From Gammaproteobacteria bacterium (lineage in GTDB: Bacteria; Pseudomonadota; Gammaproteobacteria; GRL18): a DNA stretch of 35,793 nucleotides. The notes below the pieces were generated by a model. That model had not been told where the DNA came from. It did no database searches and saw nothing but the letters and a program-made list of their open reading frames with translations. Made by a program: the position numbers and the translations under genes. Position 1 is the stretch's first letter, and every line of letters starts with the position of its first letter. This document shows positions 1 through 8,886 of this stretch, one piece after another. The stretch lies in the NCBI GenBank assembly GCA_026994225.1, contig JALWRI010000128.1, positions 1 to 35,793 on the forward strand. The letters are read 5' to 3'.

Positions 1-1374
1 ATCCTCTTCTCTCCCTACTTCATCAGATGGACTGCCCATTTGAAAACATCCTGCCGGAATATTAATCATCCTATTATCCAAATCACTTTGTGTCTTGTTA
101 TCTTTTACAGTAACTGCTAATGATGTATGCACTGATGATAGTGAAGTAGTTGCTGTTTTGGGTAGGGAAATTTTATTTAATACTACTTTAATTTCTTTAT
201 CTGAAGCAACATCAATATTTTTTACTGCTGTAATATATCCATCTTTTTTTATTTTAATCACATGCCTTCCTGCACTTAAATAGGTACTTAAACGAGTGCT
301 TCCCATTTTATGGCCATCAATAAAAACCTGATCATCGACTACATTAGAACCTATAGTGATTAAAAAATCTTGTTCCATTAGTTCCTGTATTTTAATTTTT
401 GCCAAGACCCGATAACGCCCACGAGGATAGTTTTTTAAATATGCTTGAAAATGATTTTTATTACTACTTTTTTTGATACTTTCCCATAATGCAATTTCTT
501 CTGCTATCTCTTTATCTGCCTGAGAATTAAGCTGAATAGCCGTTTTTTTTAAAGTATCCTCGGGTATTGAGTTAGAAACATTTGGTTTGGATACGCTGGC
601 AGTTTGTTGTAAAATGACCTCTCCTGCCTGATCTGATGCAGATTGCAAGCGACCATAATGTATCAAATACCCAGCTAATTGTTTCGTAACATAATAACCT
701 ATTTCACTGGCACTGACGTAACCATCTTGATTACTATCTGCCAGGGTCTTACTGCTTAAAACCTCTGCCATTATTCGAGTAAATTTATCACTATCTTCCG
801 GTGGGGCTTTTTGTGTCCCTGACGCAATATACTGTCTTGCCAAAGCGGATAATTGACGCTGCTTTAATGTGCTAAACTCGGTAATATGCTCAGGCAAAAA
901 ATATCGTCCTTGCACCGCACTATCTAACACAGTATAAATACTCCTGTTTTTTGCCTCTTGCAGATATTGCAATAAATCACTAAAAGCAAATGCCTTAGAT
1001 ATATTTTCAGGTTCACTATCTGTTGCTAATAAATAACTATCCCCTTGCCAATTAGCTATTTGTCCACTAAACCAAAAAATTAAACGAGTATTTTTATCTT
1101 CTGCATGTTCTTGAAAAAAATGCTGAATAGTCACTGATAATGCCTGATAATTCACATCTTCCACCAAGCGAACAATGATCCCTTGCTGATCTAATGTTTG
1201 AGCAATATATTCTACATTTTCTCTACTATAACGTTGTAAAGGAAAATGTTGGTATTCTGTTATACCAATAACTAACGCATAAGTATGTATATTATTATCA
1301 GCCCATAGCATCTTTCCCCATAAGCAATTAGCCATCAAAATAATACCCCCCATCACCGCTTTACATCCTGACAT
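1..1374 (-). CDS. Caspase-fold (degenerate) protein with PEGA and FGE-like domains, partial at left edge
   Basis: The gene runs off the window; 458 codons are open from ATG 1374, with GGGGAG about 9 bases upstream. Residues 1-25 look like a signal peptide. Residues 31-160 follow the bacterial caspase (peptidase C14) pattern: a strand ALVIG, the strand before the catalytic His, and an LD-S-A segment where family members have LDACR. The His position reads FSGQ (Q105) and the Cys position is Ala153, so the protease site looks dead. An EF-hand-like loop D213-x-N-x-D-G-x-V-x-x-x-E224 follows, as is common in these proteins. Residues 297-330 are a short helical linker (WESIKKS, YLKNYPRGRY) and residues 344-400 a PEGA-like domain. 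From residue 436 the sequence (IPAGCFQMGS) matches the start of a formylglycine-generating-enzyme-like (SUMF1) domain. I infer an exported scaffold or sensor protein. Divergent from the four-gene set starting at 1528. Confidence 0.8.
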   Translation of the reverse strand, partial: MSGCKAVMGGIILMANCLWGKMLWADNNIHTYALVIGITEYQHFPLQRYSRENVEYIAQTLDQQGIIVRLVEDVNYQALSVTIQHFFQEHAEDKNTRLIFWFSGQIANWQGDSYLLATDSEPENISKAFAFSDLLQYLQEAKNRSIYTVLDSAVQGRYFLPEHITEFSTLKQRQLSALARQYIASGTQKAPPEDSDKFTRIMAEVLSSKTLADSNQDGYVSASEIGYYVTKQLAGYLIHYGRLQSASDQAGEVILQQTASVSKPNVSNSIPEDTLKKTAIQLNSQADKEIAEEIALWESIKKSSNKNHFQAYLKNYPRGRYRVLAKIKIQELMEQDFLITIGSNVVDDQVFIDGHKMGSTRLSTYLSAGRHVIKIKKDGYITAVKNIDVASDKEIKVVLNKISLPKTATTSLSSVHTSLAVTVKDNKTQSDLDNRMINIPAGCFQMGSPSDEVGREED

Positions 1375-1457
1375 ACCTAAAAACTCCCCTTTGTTATGAA
1401 AATGGCTAACGTATTACTCCTAGATGTTTTATTCCCCCTAAGAGAAAATAAATGTTA

Positions 1458-1487
1458 TTGTTCTTATAAGTTAATTTTTGCTATTAT
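1458..1487 (+). promoter_or_regulatory. Possible promoter for the 1528-8225 gene set
   Basis: TTGTTC (1458-1463), an 18-base spacer and TATTAT (1482-1487) lie about 40 bases before the ATG at 1528, inside the 153-base divergent intergenic region. The match is only moderate in very AT-rich DNA. Confidence 0.25.
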
Positions 1488-1527
1488 TTTTATCCTCTTA
1501 CATCTATTCTTAAAAGGAATCATACTA

Positions 1528-1824
1528 ATGACCAGCCATATTGAACAACTCATTGAAGAATGTGCGGTACGCAAAAGTCTACATATTTATATTGATGCCG
1601 ATGATACCTATACTGACCAAGAACTATTACATATTATTGAAGATTGTGCTATTAATGGTAGCCCCATGCCAAAGGGTATAGGCTTGCAAAATGATGTATG
1701 TGCTTATTGTTCTTTAGAGCGTATCCACCGACTATTACTCAAAGAAATTGAAAGCCGGAAACAATGGTTGCAAACCTTTGTTGAAAAATATGAGCAAGCT
1801 AAACATCAAGATGATCAACACTAA
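1528..1824 (+). CDS. Hypothetical 98-residue cytoplasmic protein
   Basis: I do not recognise a family. ATG 1528 is preceded by AAAGGA at a suitable distance. The frame is open back to 1396, but that extension lies in AT-rich promoter-like DNA and encodes an unconvincing hydrophobic stretch. The protein is acidic and probably helical, with no signal peptide or membrane segment. It has a CAYC pair near residue 58 and several acidic residues in DADDTYTDQELL near residue 25. It is the first gene of a tightly packed set: the next gene begins inside its 3' end. That coupling suggests shared control with the pentapeptide-repeat protein and the large ATPase. Confidence 0.65.
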   Translation: MTSHIEQLIEECAVRKSLHIYIDADDTYTDQELLHIIEDCAINGSPMPKGIGLQNDVCAYCSLERIHRLLLKEIESRKQWLQTFVEKYEQAKHQDDQH

Positions 1825-3676
1825 TTTAATGATTATTGCCTTATTCTTTATTCTGCTATCCCCCCTACTTTCAGCAGCATGTAATGATCCCCCTGCAGCA
1901 TTTGTAGATTGGTCTGACTGCCAAAATCTTCCCCAATATCTCGCTTATGCTAATTTACAATATGCTAATTTAAAAAATGCCAATTTACAAGGTGCTGATT
2001 TACACTCAGCCCAATTAGCATTTGCTAAACTAGACCATGCAAATCTTCGCTGGGCAAATTTAAAAAAGGCCAATTTTGAAAGTGCCAGCTTACGATATGC
2101 TGATTTACGTAATGTTCAAGCTCAAAATACGATATTTACTGATACCGATTTATCTTGGGCAAACCTTAAAGATAGCCAATTAGATAATGCTATATTACAG
2201 CAAACCCACTTACAAGGTGCTAACCAATATCAAGCAAAACGTGAAAAATTACGCTATTATTTACCCACAGTGATCAAAAAAACTAAACTAATACTTACTG
2301 AACGTAAAAAACAGCGGATCGCTGCAGAAAAAAAACAACGCTACCAAAAAGAACAGCGTATTAAACTACTGACCAAACAAGCAGAAGAAATCAAACAAGC
2401 ACAACAAACCATTACCAAATTACAAGGCAACGCATTAGATAAAGCCACTGATACGCAACACATTATCGAAGAAAACCAGAAACAAATGCAAGCACTAAAA
2501 AATGATTTTTTGCAACAAAAATATCAACAATTATCAGATATTGATAAACACTTACTACGTATTATGCAAAAATATAACCGTAACCAACAAGAATTATTCC
2601 AACATGATAAATTAGTTAATAAAACCCCTTACCCTCCTTGTTTTCAATTACCTGATTTACAAATTGATATTTTTGCTCATATCTTTGAATATCCCAGTTT
2701 ATATCCTTTTTATGGTAAAGCGATTAAACACTGGGATAAAAAGCAATTTAAATTTATGAAAAAATGGAGTCGCTACTGCCTAAACTTACTAGAAAAACAA
2801 CTTAATTATTATCATAAAAAGCTGGAAAAACGCTATCCTGATTCTGCCGAAAAGCTAGATGAAAAAGAAACATCTAAACAAATCAATACCGCTACAAAGA
2901 ATAAAAAAAAGGCTACCATTAAACAAAATTTACCCCCACATCCCTTGTTACAATACCAAAAGCAACAACATCAACGCTTATTACTTGGTTTAAATGCCGC
3001 TAAAAAAGCCTTTTTACGTTCTAAACAACGTGATAACACTGATGATAAGGTATTTCATACTAAAAGTGGTTTATCTTTTACCTGTCAGCAATTACGCTAT
3101 TTTGAGTATCAAAAGCACTATTTGAATGATGTTCCTGTTATTTTTGGTAAACCTATTGATACGTTATGGGAGTCTGATTTTGATTTTATCCAAAATAAAA
3201 TTGATCTCTGTTTACAAAAAAGAGCACTCTACCAAAGTAATAAAAATAAACGAGAAATTTATGAAGCACAAATTTCCCGTTTAAAGAGCTTAAAAGCACT
3301 CAGTAAAGAATTACTTGACGAACGAGAAAAACAACGCATTAAACAACAAGAAAAACAATATCAAGATACTTTATTAAACAAAGCAGCACAAAAAAAAGCA
3401 AAACGCTTTATTGTCCTTTTTTCCATCTCTCCATCACAAAAAGCATGTATTGATGCAATACGCCAGGCATGGAGTCAAACACCCTCTTTATTACCAGAAA
3501 CGCACTCTATCACTTTAAAAAATATCGCTCACTATTCTTTTGGTAAAATAACACTCTTGTCTGGCAATGCCACAGCGACTTTAACACTCACGCAAGAAAA
3601 AAAGTCCTATTTATTCATTTGCCATGTATTACAAAGTAAAAAATTAGGAGCAGTCCTTATTGAGCCAGAAATCTAA
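1790..3676 (+). CDS. Exported pentapeptide-repeat and coiled-coil protein
   Basis: Residues 14-30 are a hydrophobic signal segment after two lysines, so the product is likely exported. SAAC just after it is not a good lipobox. From about residue 52, eighteen consecutive five-residue units of the A(N/D)L type run to about residue 141 and should form a right-handed quadrilateral beta-helix. A lysine/glutamate/glutamine-rich coiled coil follows (about residues 150-240). The rest of the 628 residues is very basic and unrecognised, with more heptad-like stretches and scattered cysteines. The start is uncertain: TTG 1748, ATG 1790 and ATG 1811 are all in frame. I chose 1790 because it keeps the two lysines before the hydrophobic core. 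It overlaps the gene before it by 35 bases and the next by 17. The function is unknown; pentapeptide-repeat solenoids usually act as binding scaffolds. Confidence 0.75.
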   Translation: MSKLNIKMINTNLMIIALFFILLSPLLSAACNDPPAAFVDWSDCQNLPQYLAYANLQYANLKNANLQGADLHSAQLAFAKLDHANLRWANLKKANFESASLRYADLRNVQAQNTIFTDTDLSWANLKDSQLDNAILQQTHLQGANQYQAKREKLRYYLPTVIKKTKLILTERKKQRIAAEKKQRYQKEQRIKLLTKQAEEIKQAQQTITKLQGNALDKATDTQHIIEENQKQMQALKNDFLQQKYQQLSDIDKHLLRIMQKYNRNQQELFQHDKLVNKTPYPPCFQLPDLQIDIFAHIFEYPSLYPFYGKAIKHWDKKQFKFMKKWSRYCLNLLEKQLNYYHKKLEKRYPDSAEKLDEKETSKQINTATKNKKKATIKQNLPPHPLLQYQKQQHQRLLLGLNAAKKAFLRSKQRDNTDDKVFHTKSGLSFTCQQLRYFEYQKHYLNDVPVIFGKPIDTLWESDFDFIQNKIDLCLQKRALYQSNKNKREIYEAQISRLKSLKALSKELLDEREKQRIKQQEKQYQDTLLNKAAQKKAKRFIVLFSISPSQKACIDAIRQAWSQTPSLLPETHSITLKNIAHYSFGKITLLSGNATATLTLTQEKKSYLFICHVLQSKKLGAVLIEPEI

Positions 3677-6600
3677 TTCACCCTTCCCTGCCTTGTCTGA
3701 TATATTTTCAAATCAATCTTGTTATGGTCGAAATGAACTCTTAGAGCAATTACAACAGTATCTTACTGATATTCAACAAGGTCATCCCCAATTAGTGCTA
3801 ATTGCTGGCTATGCTGGAATAGGGAAAACAACCTTATTACACGCTTTCCAAAATCGTCTAACTCCCCAACAAACCTTTTTTCTTCAGGGTAAATTTGATC
3901 CACTGCAACGTGATTATCCCTATTACCCTTTTATTCATGCATTACGTCAACTATTACAAATGTTATTATTTAAATCTCAAGATACATTACCCTATTGGCA
4001 ACAACAACTTAGCCAATCTCTAGGTGATAATATTGCACTTATTTTGCCTTTACTCCCTGAGTTAAAACAACTTTTACCTCATGCAAAAAAAATATTACCG
4101 GTAGTACCTATCGCTGAAGCACAACAACGATTTTTTGATACACTGCGTGTATTGATACAAGTTTTTGCACAACCTCAGCATCCACTTATCTTGTTTATTG
4201 ATGATTTACACTGGGCAGATCAACCTTCACTCACACTCTTAGAACAACTTTGTACTGATACAACCTTACAACATCTTTTAATTATTACCGCATACCGGCA
4301 TAATGAAGTGCATACTGATCATCCACTCCTAGAGAGTTTAACTCGTATTCAGCAACGCAATAAACAAGTCCATACCCATTTTCTCAATCCTTTGCAAGCT
4401 ATTCATTATCAACAAATATTACAGCATCATTTAGGTCATATTGATAATTTATCTGGGTTGACGCAATTATGTTATAAAAAAACGCAGGGAAATCCCTTTT
4501 TTTTAAAACATTATCTTAGTACCTTACAACAGCAACAGTATTTATATTTTCATTCTGATAACTATCTTTGGCAATGGGATGCAGAAAAAATAAAGCAACA
4601 GCTTTTACCTGACAATATTACGACTTTAATGCAGTATAAATTACAGTTATTACCTCCTCAAACAAGAAAATTACTCTCTTTTGCTGCTTGTATTGGTAAT
4701 ACCTTTGATCTTTCTATATTAATCAACCTCTTTAATGCTGACGCTGATGCGGTACAAGCAGCATTAATTCCGGCTATAGAAGAAAATTTTTGTTTAGCAC
4801 AACAACTTTTTGATCACACACTAACAACTCAACGTTATCAATTTAGTCATGATCATATTCAACAAATTACCTACCAATGGTTATCCCATCAGGACAAAAT
4901 TACTTTACATTTGCGTATAGGTCGTTACCTGCAACAAAGCCAATACATTCAAGATGATGAACAACAACACATATTCACTTTAGTCCATCATTTTAATATT
5001 GCTGCTGCCCAAATAACTGATCCCGAAGAGCGATTACTTCTTGCACGTTTAAATTACCGTGCCGGACAGCGAGCAAAATCTTCTGCCGCCTATCCTGTTA
5101 GTTTGCGTTATTTTCTACAAAGTGTTGCCTTTTATCCCTCTAATATATGGCAAGATGATTATCAATTTGCACTACCACTTTATCAACAAATAGCAGAAAC
5201 CGCCTACATTTGTGCTGATTATCCTCAAATGCAACAGAGTATACGAGCTATATTTCATCATGCTAAGCACCTTTTAGATAGCATCTTTGCTTATGAAATA
5301 CGTATTCAGGCAGCCATTGCCCAAGGCAAACCCAAAGATGCCATTATGACGGCATTACATACCCTCTCTTTATTGGGTATTATTTTTCCTGACATACATC
5401 ATATTAATATTATTAATACATTAAAAGTCCTTGCTCAAACACAATATTTATTATACCAAACAGGGATACAGCACATCTCTTCACTCCCTAGTATGCAAGC
5501 AGAAGAAAAATTAGCGGCTATGCGAATAATGTGCAGTGTCAGCTCGGCTTCTTATGTTGTATATCCCAGATTAACACCTTTACTTTGGAGCAAAATGGTA
5601 CAACTTTCTTTACAATACGGTAATGCACCCGCTTCCGCCTTTGGCTATAGTGCTTATGCCATCATACTTGGTGGCACTTTCAAACGCTACCACAGTGCCT
5701 ATCAATTAGCTATGATTGCGGATAAATTATTATCTCAAGACAGCAATTTGTACCATGCTCGCACCCTTTTTGCTATTAATGCGTTTAATCGTCATTGGCA
5801 AGAACCCATAAGTAATGCGTTGCCCCATTTATTACAAGCCTACCATTCTGGTACACAAACAGGAGATATTGAATATGCTTGTTATGCACTATATTTATAT
5901 CACAGCTATCCCTTTTGGATGGGAAAACCACTAACACAAATCCAAACGGCCTTGCAGCAGGCACAAAAAATAGTACATAAATACCAACAAAAAACGGTCA
6001 TGCAATGGATATATCAATATCAGCAATGTATTGCTAACTTACGTGTGCCAAATCAGACTAATCCACAACAATTACAAGGACAATATTATCAAAAAACATT
6101 ATCCTGGCATCACCAACATACTGATCAATCTGGATTATGTCATCGTTTCTTATTACAAATGCTTTTATGTTATTTACATAACGATATAAATAACGCTTAT
6201 CAATATAGCAAGCAAACCAAAAAATATTTAAATGCTATCACCGCTCAATACAGTGCAAATAGTTTTTACTTTTATCAATCATTAATTCTATTTGCCGGTA
6301 TACGATCCATTCCTCAAGATGGGAAAAAATATTTACAGTTTCATTTTAACTACCAACAACTAAAACGCTTAAATACCGCTTGCAGTGAAAATTTTCAGCA
6401 TCGCTTAGCCTGTTGCCAAGCATTAAATGCCCTCCTTAATAAGCGTTTTTTTACTGCTCAAAAGTATTTCACACACGCTATCACCCTCGCAAAACAACAA
6501 GGACATCTACTTGATCAGGCTATTTGTAATGAATTACAAGCACAGTTATATCAAAAAACGCAACAATTTCAAACAGCATTATGGTATCTACAAAATGCTT

Positions 6601-7799
6601 ACCTCAGCTATCAAAAATGGGGAGCATTGAGTAAATTAGCATTATTAAAACAACAGTATCCACAATTATTGACGCTATTATCTGCACAGCATCCCCCCCC
6701 AGAAACATTTACACTCACTACTATCTTTAATTTTCTCTCCCATTTAAAAACACTCCCTAGTGATCAAATTCCCTCTCAATTATTATCCTCTCTTGCACAA
6801 CATATCCCTGCACAACATATTGTCTGGATAACACTAGAAACTCATCAACCCATTATTCAAGCGCATTATACTGAAGAAAACAGCATTCATATTGAAATTC
6901 CTCTGATTTCTACTATCATACAACATGTTATATCCAGTAAAACCCCTTTATTAGTCAATGAATTACTCGCTGATCAACGTTTCCAATCTATTACTGAGCA
7001 ATATCCTGCTAAAACATTACTTTGTTATCCTATCCTCTTTGCGCAGCAAATCAGAGGGATGTTATATTTAGATAATTGCTTACATAGCCATATTTTTACT
7101 GCTCAACATCATCAAATCTTAGAGACACTCACACAACATACTCTATGGCTACATCTTCCCCATTATCAAAGTATAGAAAAACACTTGGCTCAACGCACTG
7201 ATGCACTTAGTAATGCCTATCGACAAATAAAGCAATATCAAGTGCAATTACAACAGGCAGCAAAAATTAATATTTTAGACACTTTTTTTCATTCTTTAGA
7301 TCAAACCAGTATACAACATAGCTTGTTACAAGAAGAGACTACATCCTTTTTATTTATCGAGCATTTACAACACGTCTATCAATTAATACAACCATTATTA
7401 AAAAATAGCCATTCCATCGCCAGCATAGATTGTCCTGCCAGTTTGCTATTAGATAGCTTTTCGGGTGCCTTATTTCTTGTAGAATTAGGTTTAATCAATC
7501 ATTTGTTTGCCATTCAATCCAATGCAACAGCCATTCAAAAAGCTATCCTTCATTTTCAAGTACGCATACTAGAAGACAATAAACAAATTGAATACATTAT
7601 TCAGCTAAAAAATACTGTTTCTCCATCTATTATGTTACCCACTGATCCTATTTTACTTAATCCACATTATCCGCCTGATAATTTTATGCTAACAATGGTT
7701 ACTTCTCTTGTAGAAAATACCTTACAAGGTAAAATACAATTTCCCAAACAGAATAATAATAAATTTGTTATGATATTACCTCAACAAGTTATCATTTAA
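3660..7799 (+). CDS. STAND-type ATPase with helical repeats, GAF domain and degenerate histidine-kinase tail
   Basis: This 1379-residue cytoplasmic protein starts at TTG 3660 with AGGAG nine bases upstream, inside the end of the preceding gene. Residues 22-330 are a predicted-ATPase module of the kind found in large Ser/Thr-kinase/histidine-kinase hybrids. Walker A is GYAGIGKTT (50-58) and Walker B is LILFIDDLHWAD (176-187). A long helical TPR-like region follows to about residue 1000. Residues about 1035-1163 resemble a GAF sensor domain, ending in a CYPILFAQQIRGMLYLDN-like strand pattern. A short coiled coil leads to a tail (about 1190-1379) laid out like a histidine kinase. In that tail the phospho-acceptor His motif has no histidine (AAKINILDTFFHSLD), and the N, G1 and GTGLGL ATP-binding motifs are absent. 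I infer a signal-responsive ATPase switch whose kinase tail is now a binding domain. The input and output are unknown. Confidence 0.82.
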   Translation: MSQKSNSPFPALSDIFSNQSCYGRNELLEQLQQYLTDIQQGHPQLVLIAGYAGIGKTTLLHAFQNRLTPQQTFFLQGKFDPLQRDYPYYPFIHALRQLLQMLLFKSQDTLPYWQQQLSQSLGDNIALILPLLPELKQLLPHAKKILPVVPIAEAQQRFFDTLRVLIQVFAQPQHPLILFIDDLHWADQPSLTLLEQLCTDTTLQHLLIITAYRHNEVHTDHPLLESLTRIQQRNKQVHTHFLNPLQAIHYQQILQHHLGHIDNLSGLTQLCYKKTQGNPFFLKHYLSTLQQQQYLYFHSDNYLWQWDAEKIKQQLLPDNITTLMQYKLQLLPPQTRKLLSFAACIGNTFDLSILINLFNADADAVQAALIPAIEENFCLAQQLFDHTLTTQRYQFSHDHIQQITYQWLSHQDKITLHLRIGRYLQQSQYIQDDEQQHIFTLVHHFNIAAAQITDPEERLLLARLNYRAGQRAKSSAAYPVSLRYFLQSVAFYPSNIWQDDYQFALPLYQQIAETAYICADYPQMQQSIRAIFHHAKHLLDSIFAYEIRIQAAIAQGKPKDAIMTALHTLSLLGIIFPDIHHINIINTLKVLAQTQYLLYQTGIQHISSLPSMQAEEKLAAMRIMCSVSSASYVVYPRLTPLLWSKMVQLSLQYGNAPASAFGYSAYAIILGGTFKRYHSAYQLAMIADKLLSQDSNLYHARTLFAINAFNRHWQEPISNALPHLLQAYHSGTQTGDIEYACYALYLYHSYPFWMGKPLTQIQTALQQAQKIVHKYQQKTVMQWIYQYQQCIANLRVPNQTNPQQLQGQYYQKTLSWHHQHTDQSGLCHRFLLQMLLCYLHNDINNAYQYSKQTKKYLNAITAQYSANSFYFYQSLILFAGIRSIPQDGKKYLQFHFNYQQLKRLNTACSENFQHRLACCQALNALLNKRFFTAQKYFTHAITLAKQQGHLLDQAICNELQAQLYQKTQQFQTALWYLQNAYLSYQKWGALSKLALLKQQYPQLLTLLSAQHPPPETFTLTTIFNFLSHLKTLPSDQIPSQLLSSLAQHIPAQHIVWITLETHQPIIQAHYTEENSIHIEIPLISTIIQHVISSKTPLLVNELLADQRFQSITEQYPAKTLLCYPILFAQQIRGMLYLDNCLHSHIFTAQHHQILETLTQHTLWLHLPHYQSIEKHLAQRTDALSNAYRQIKQYQVQLQQAAKINILDTFFHSLDQTSIQHSLLQEETTSFLFIEHLQHVYQLIQPLLKNSHSIASIDCPASLLLDSFSGALFLVELGLINHLFAIQSNATAIQKAILHFQVRILEDNKQIEYIIQLKNTVSPSIMLPTDPILLNPHYPPDNFMLTMVTSLVENTLQGKIQFPKQNNNKFVMILPQQVII

Positions 7800-7814
7800 G
7801 GGATAGTCTGCGCT

Positions 7815-8225
7815 ATGAAAAAAAATATCATTCTCTATTTAGTTTTATTCTTTTATCTTCATCCTTGTTTTGCAGAAGAACAACGAGATTTATTACGCCC
7901 AGCATCTGTGGGGGTATTTTCTTTAGACAATAACTCTATTTATATCGCTGTGATTAAAATAGAAGATTTCCCCACTATTGATGCTTCTCTTACCTGGACA
8001 GGAGATGATCAACTTTTATTTACTTTAAATAGTGTAAATCCCACAGACAACCAGGTCGATGATCCAGCAAGATTTTCTTTTACCAATAATATATTACATA
8101 TTCCCCAAGTAGATTTTCCAGGCAGTTCAGGAGTAATACAGGTCTTTGCGTTAGATTTACTCCTTATTGCAGAGAGTGATCCTGTGCTATTTCAAATTAC
8201 TAATATTGTCCCTTTGACAAAATAA
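7815..8225 (+). CDS. Small exported protein of unknown function
   Basis: This 136-residue protein has a clear signal peptide: MKKN, a hydrophobic core and a likely cut after PCFA. The mature part is about 115 residues, acidic, rich in beta-strand patterns, and has no cysteine. No family is recognised. The strand pattern and the repeated short turns (TGDDQ, NPTDNQ) suggest a small beta-sandwich. It begins 15 bases after the ATPase stop, with AAGGGA near a workable distance, so it is probably the last gene of the set. It is convergent with lolA across only 22 bases, in which I see no terminator-like hairpin. Confidence 0.7.
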   Translation: MKKNIILYLVLFFYLHPCFAEEQRDLLRPASVGVFSLDNNSIYIAVIKIEDFPTIDASLTWTGDDQLLFTLNSVNPTDNQVDDPARFSFTNNILHIPQVDFPGSSGVIQVFALDLLLIAESDPVLFQITNIVPLTK

Positions 8226-8247
8226 AAGAAAATAATCAATATGATCT

Positions 8248-8886
8248 TTATTGCTCTCTAATGACATCAACGCCTACTGGTATGGTAAAGGAAAAATACT
8301 CAGATGACCATTTAGGATTGCTTATAAAATGGCTAAATTGTAGTTCAGTTACTTGTTGAAAATTATCATACATCACAATCCGATCTAAAATAATATTTTT
8401 TTCAAACTGTGATAAATACAACATAATCTTCCCAAAGCTACTGTCTTTATCTTTAGCCTGTAATTCGTAAACACTACCTTGTACCGTTTTACTCGCTTGC
8501 AAGGTAAAATGCTGCTTAATATTATCTATATTTGTAAACAAAAAAATAGGTAATTGATATTTTTCATCGCTATCTAATTTTTTAATCGTTACTTGTTCCA
8601 AATCTACATCATAAAATAGCATTTCCTCACCAGTACTGATATAAAATTGTTCATCTGGGGAAAAATAATGCAATTTTATACTCAAAGGTGTTTGTATATC
8701 CAAATGTCCTTGACTATTTTCTATAGTACCGCCTGATAATTTACGCACATGTTGTTGAAAATCACAACTAAAGGCGTGCGTGCTGGCAAAAAACTGTTCC
8801 AAATCCTTTATCTCTTGTGCGACTAACAACGAGGAACTTATTATCCCTATAACACTTGATACGATAATAATAATATACTTATTCAT
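8248..8886 (-). CDS. lolA: Outer-membrane lipoprotein carrier protein LolA
   Basis: LolA is the periplasmic chaperone that takes lipoproteins from the LolCDE transporter to LolB at the outer membrane. The 212-residue product has a signal peptide (cleavage near LLVAQ, residue 22). It shows the family pattern of FxxxF/FxCDFxQ after the signal, a concave-sheet core containing [20 protein letters not shown] (about residues 85-104), and FTIP near the C-terminus. LolA usually has an Arg-Trp in the first core strand; here it reads KLHYFSP, so the Arg gating residue is not obvious. Its start overlaps the end of ftsK by 8 bases, which is the usual ftsK-lolA order. The start has AATAGGG just upstream. 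Confidence 0.88.
   Translation of the reverse strand: MNKYIIIIVSSVIGIISSSLLVAQEIKDLEQFFASTHAFSCDFQQHVRKLSGGTIENSQGHLDIQTPLSIKLHYFSPDEQFYISTGEEMLFYDVDLEQVTIKKLDSDEKYQLPIFLFTNIDNIKQHFTLQASKTVQGSVYELQAKDKDSSFGKIMLYLSQFEKNIILDRIVMYDNFQQVTELQFSHFISNPKWSSEYFSFTIPVGVDVIREQ

Noticed and set aside
1396-1527. Upstream extension of the 98-residue protein with a hydrophobic segment
   Set aside because: It lies in AT-rich promoter-like DNA, and ATG 1528 has a better ribosome-binding site and begins a compact soluble protein.
1900-2240. DNA tandem repeat or CRISPR-like array
   Set aside because: The periodicity is 15 bases and comes from coding for pentapeptide repeats; there are no spacers.
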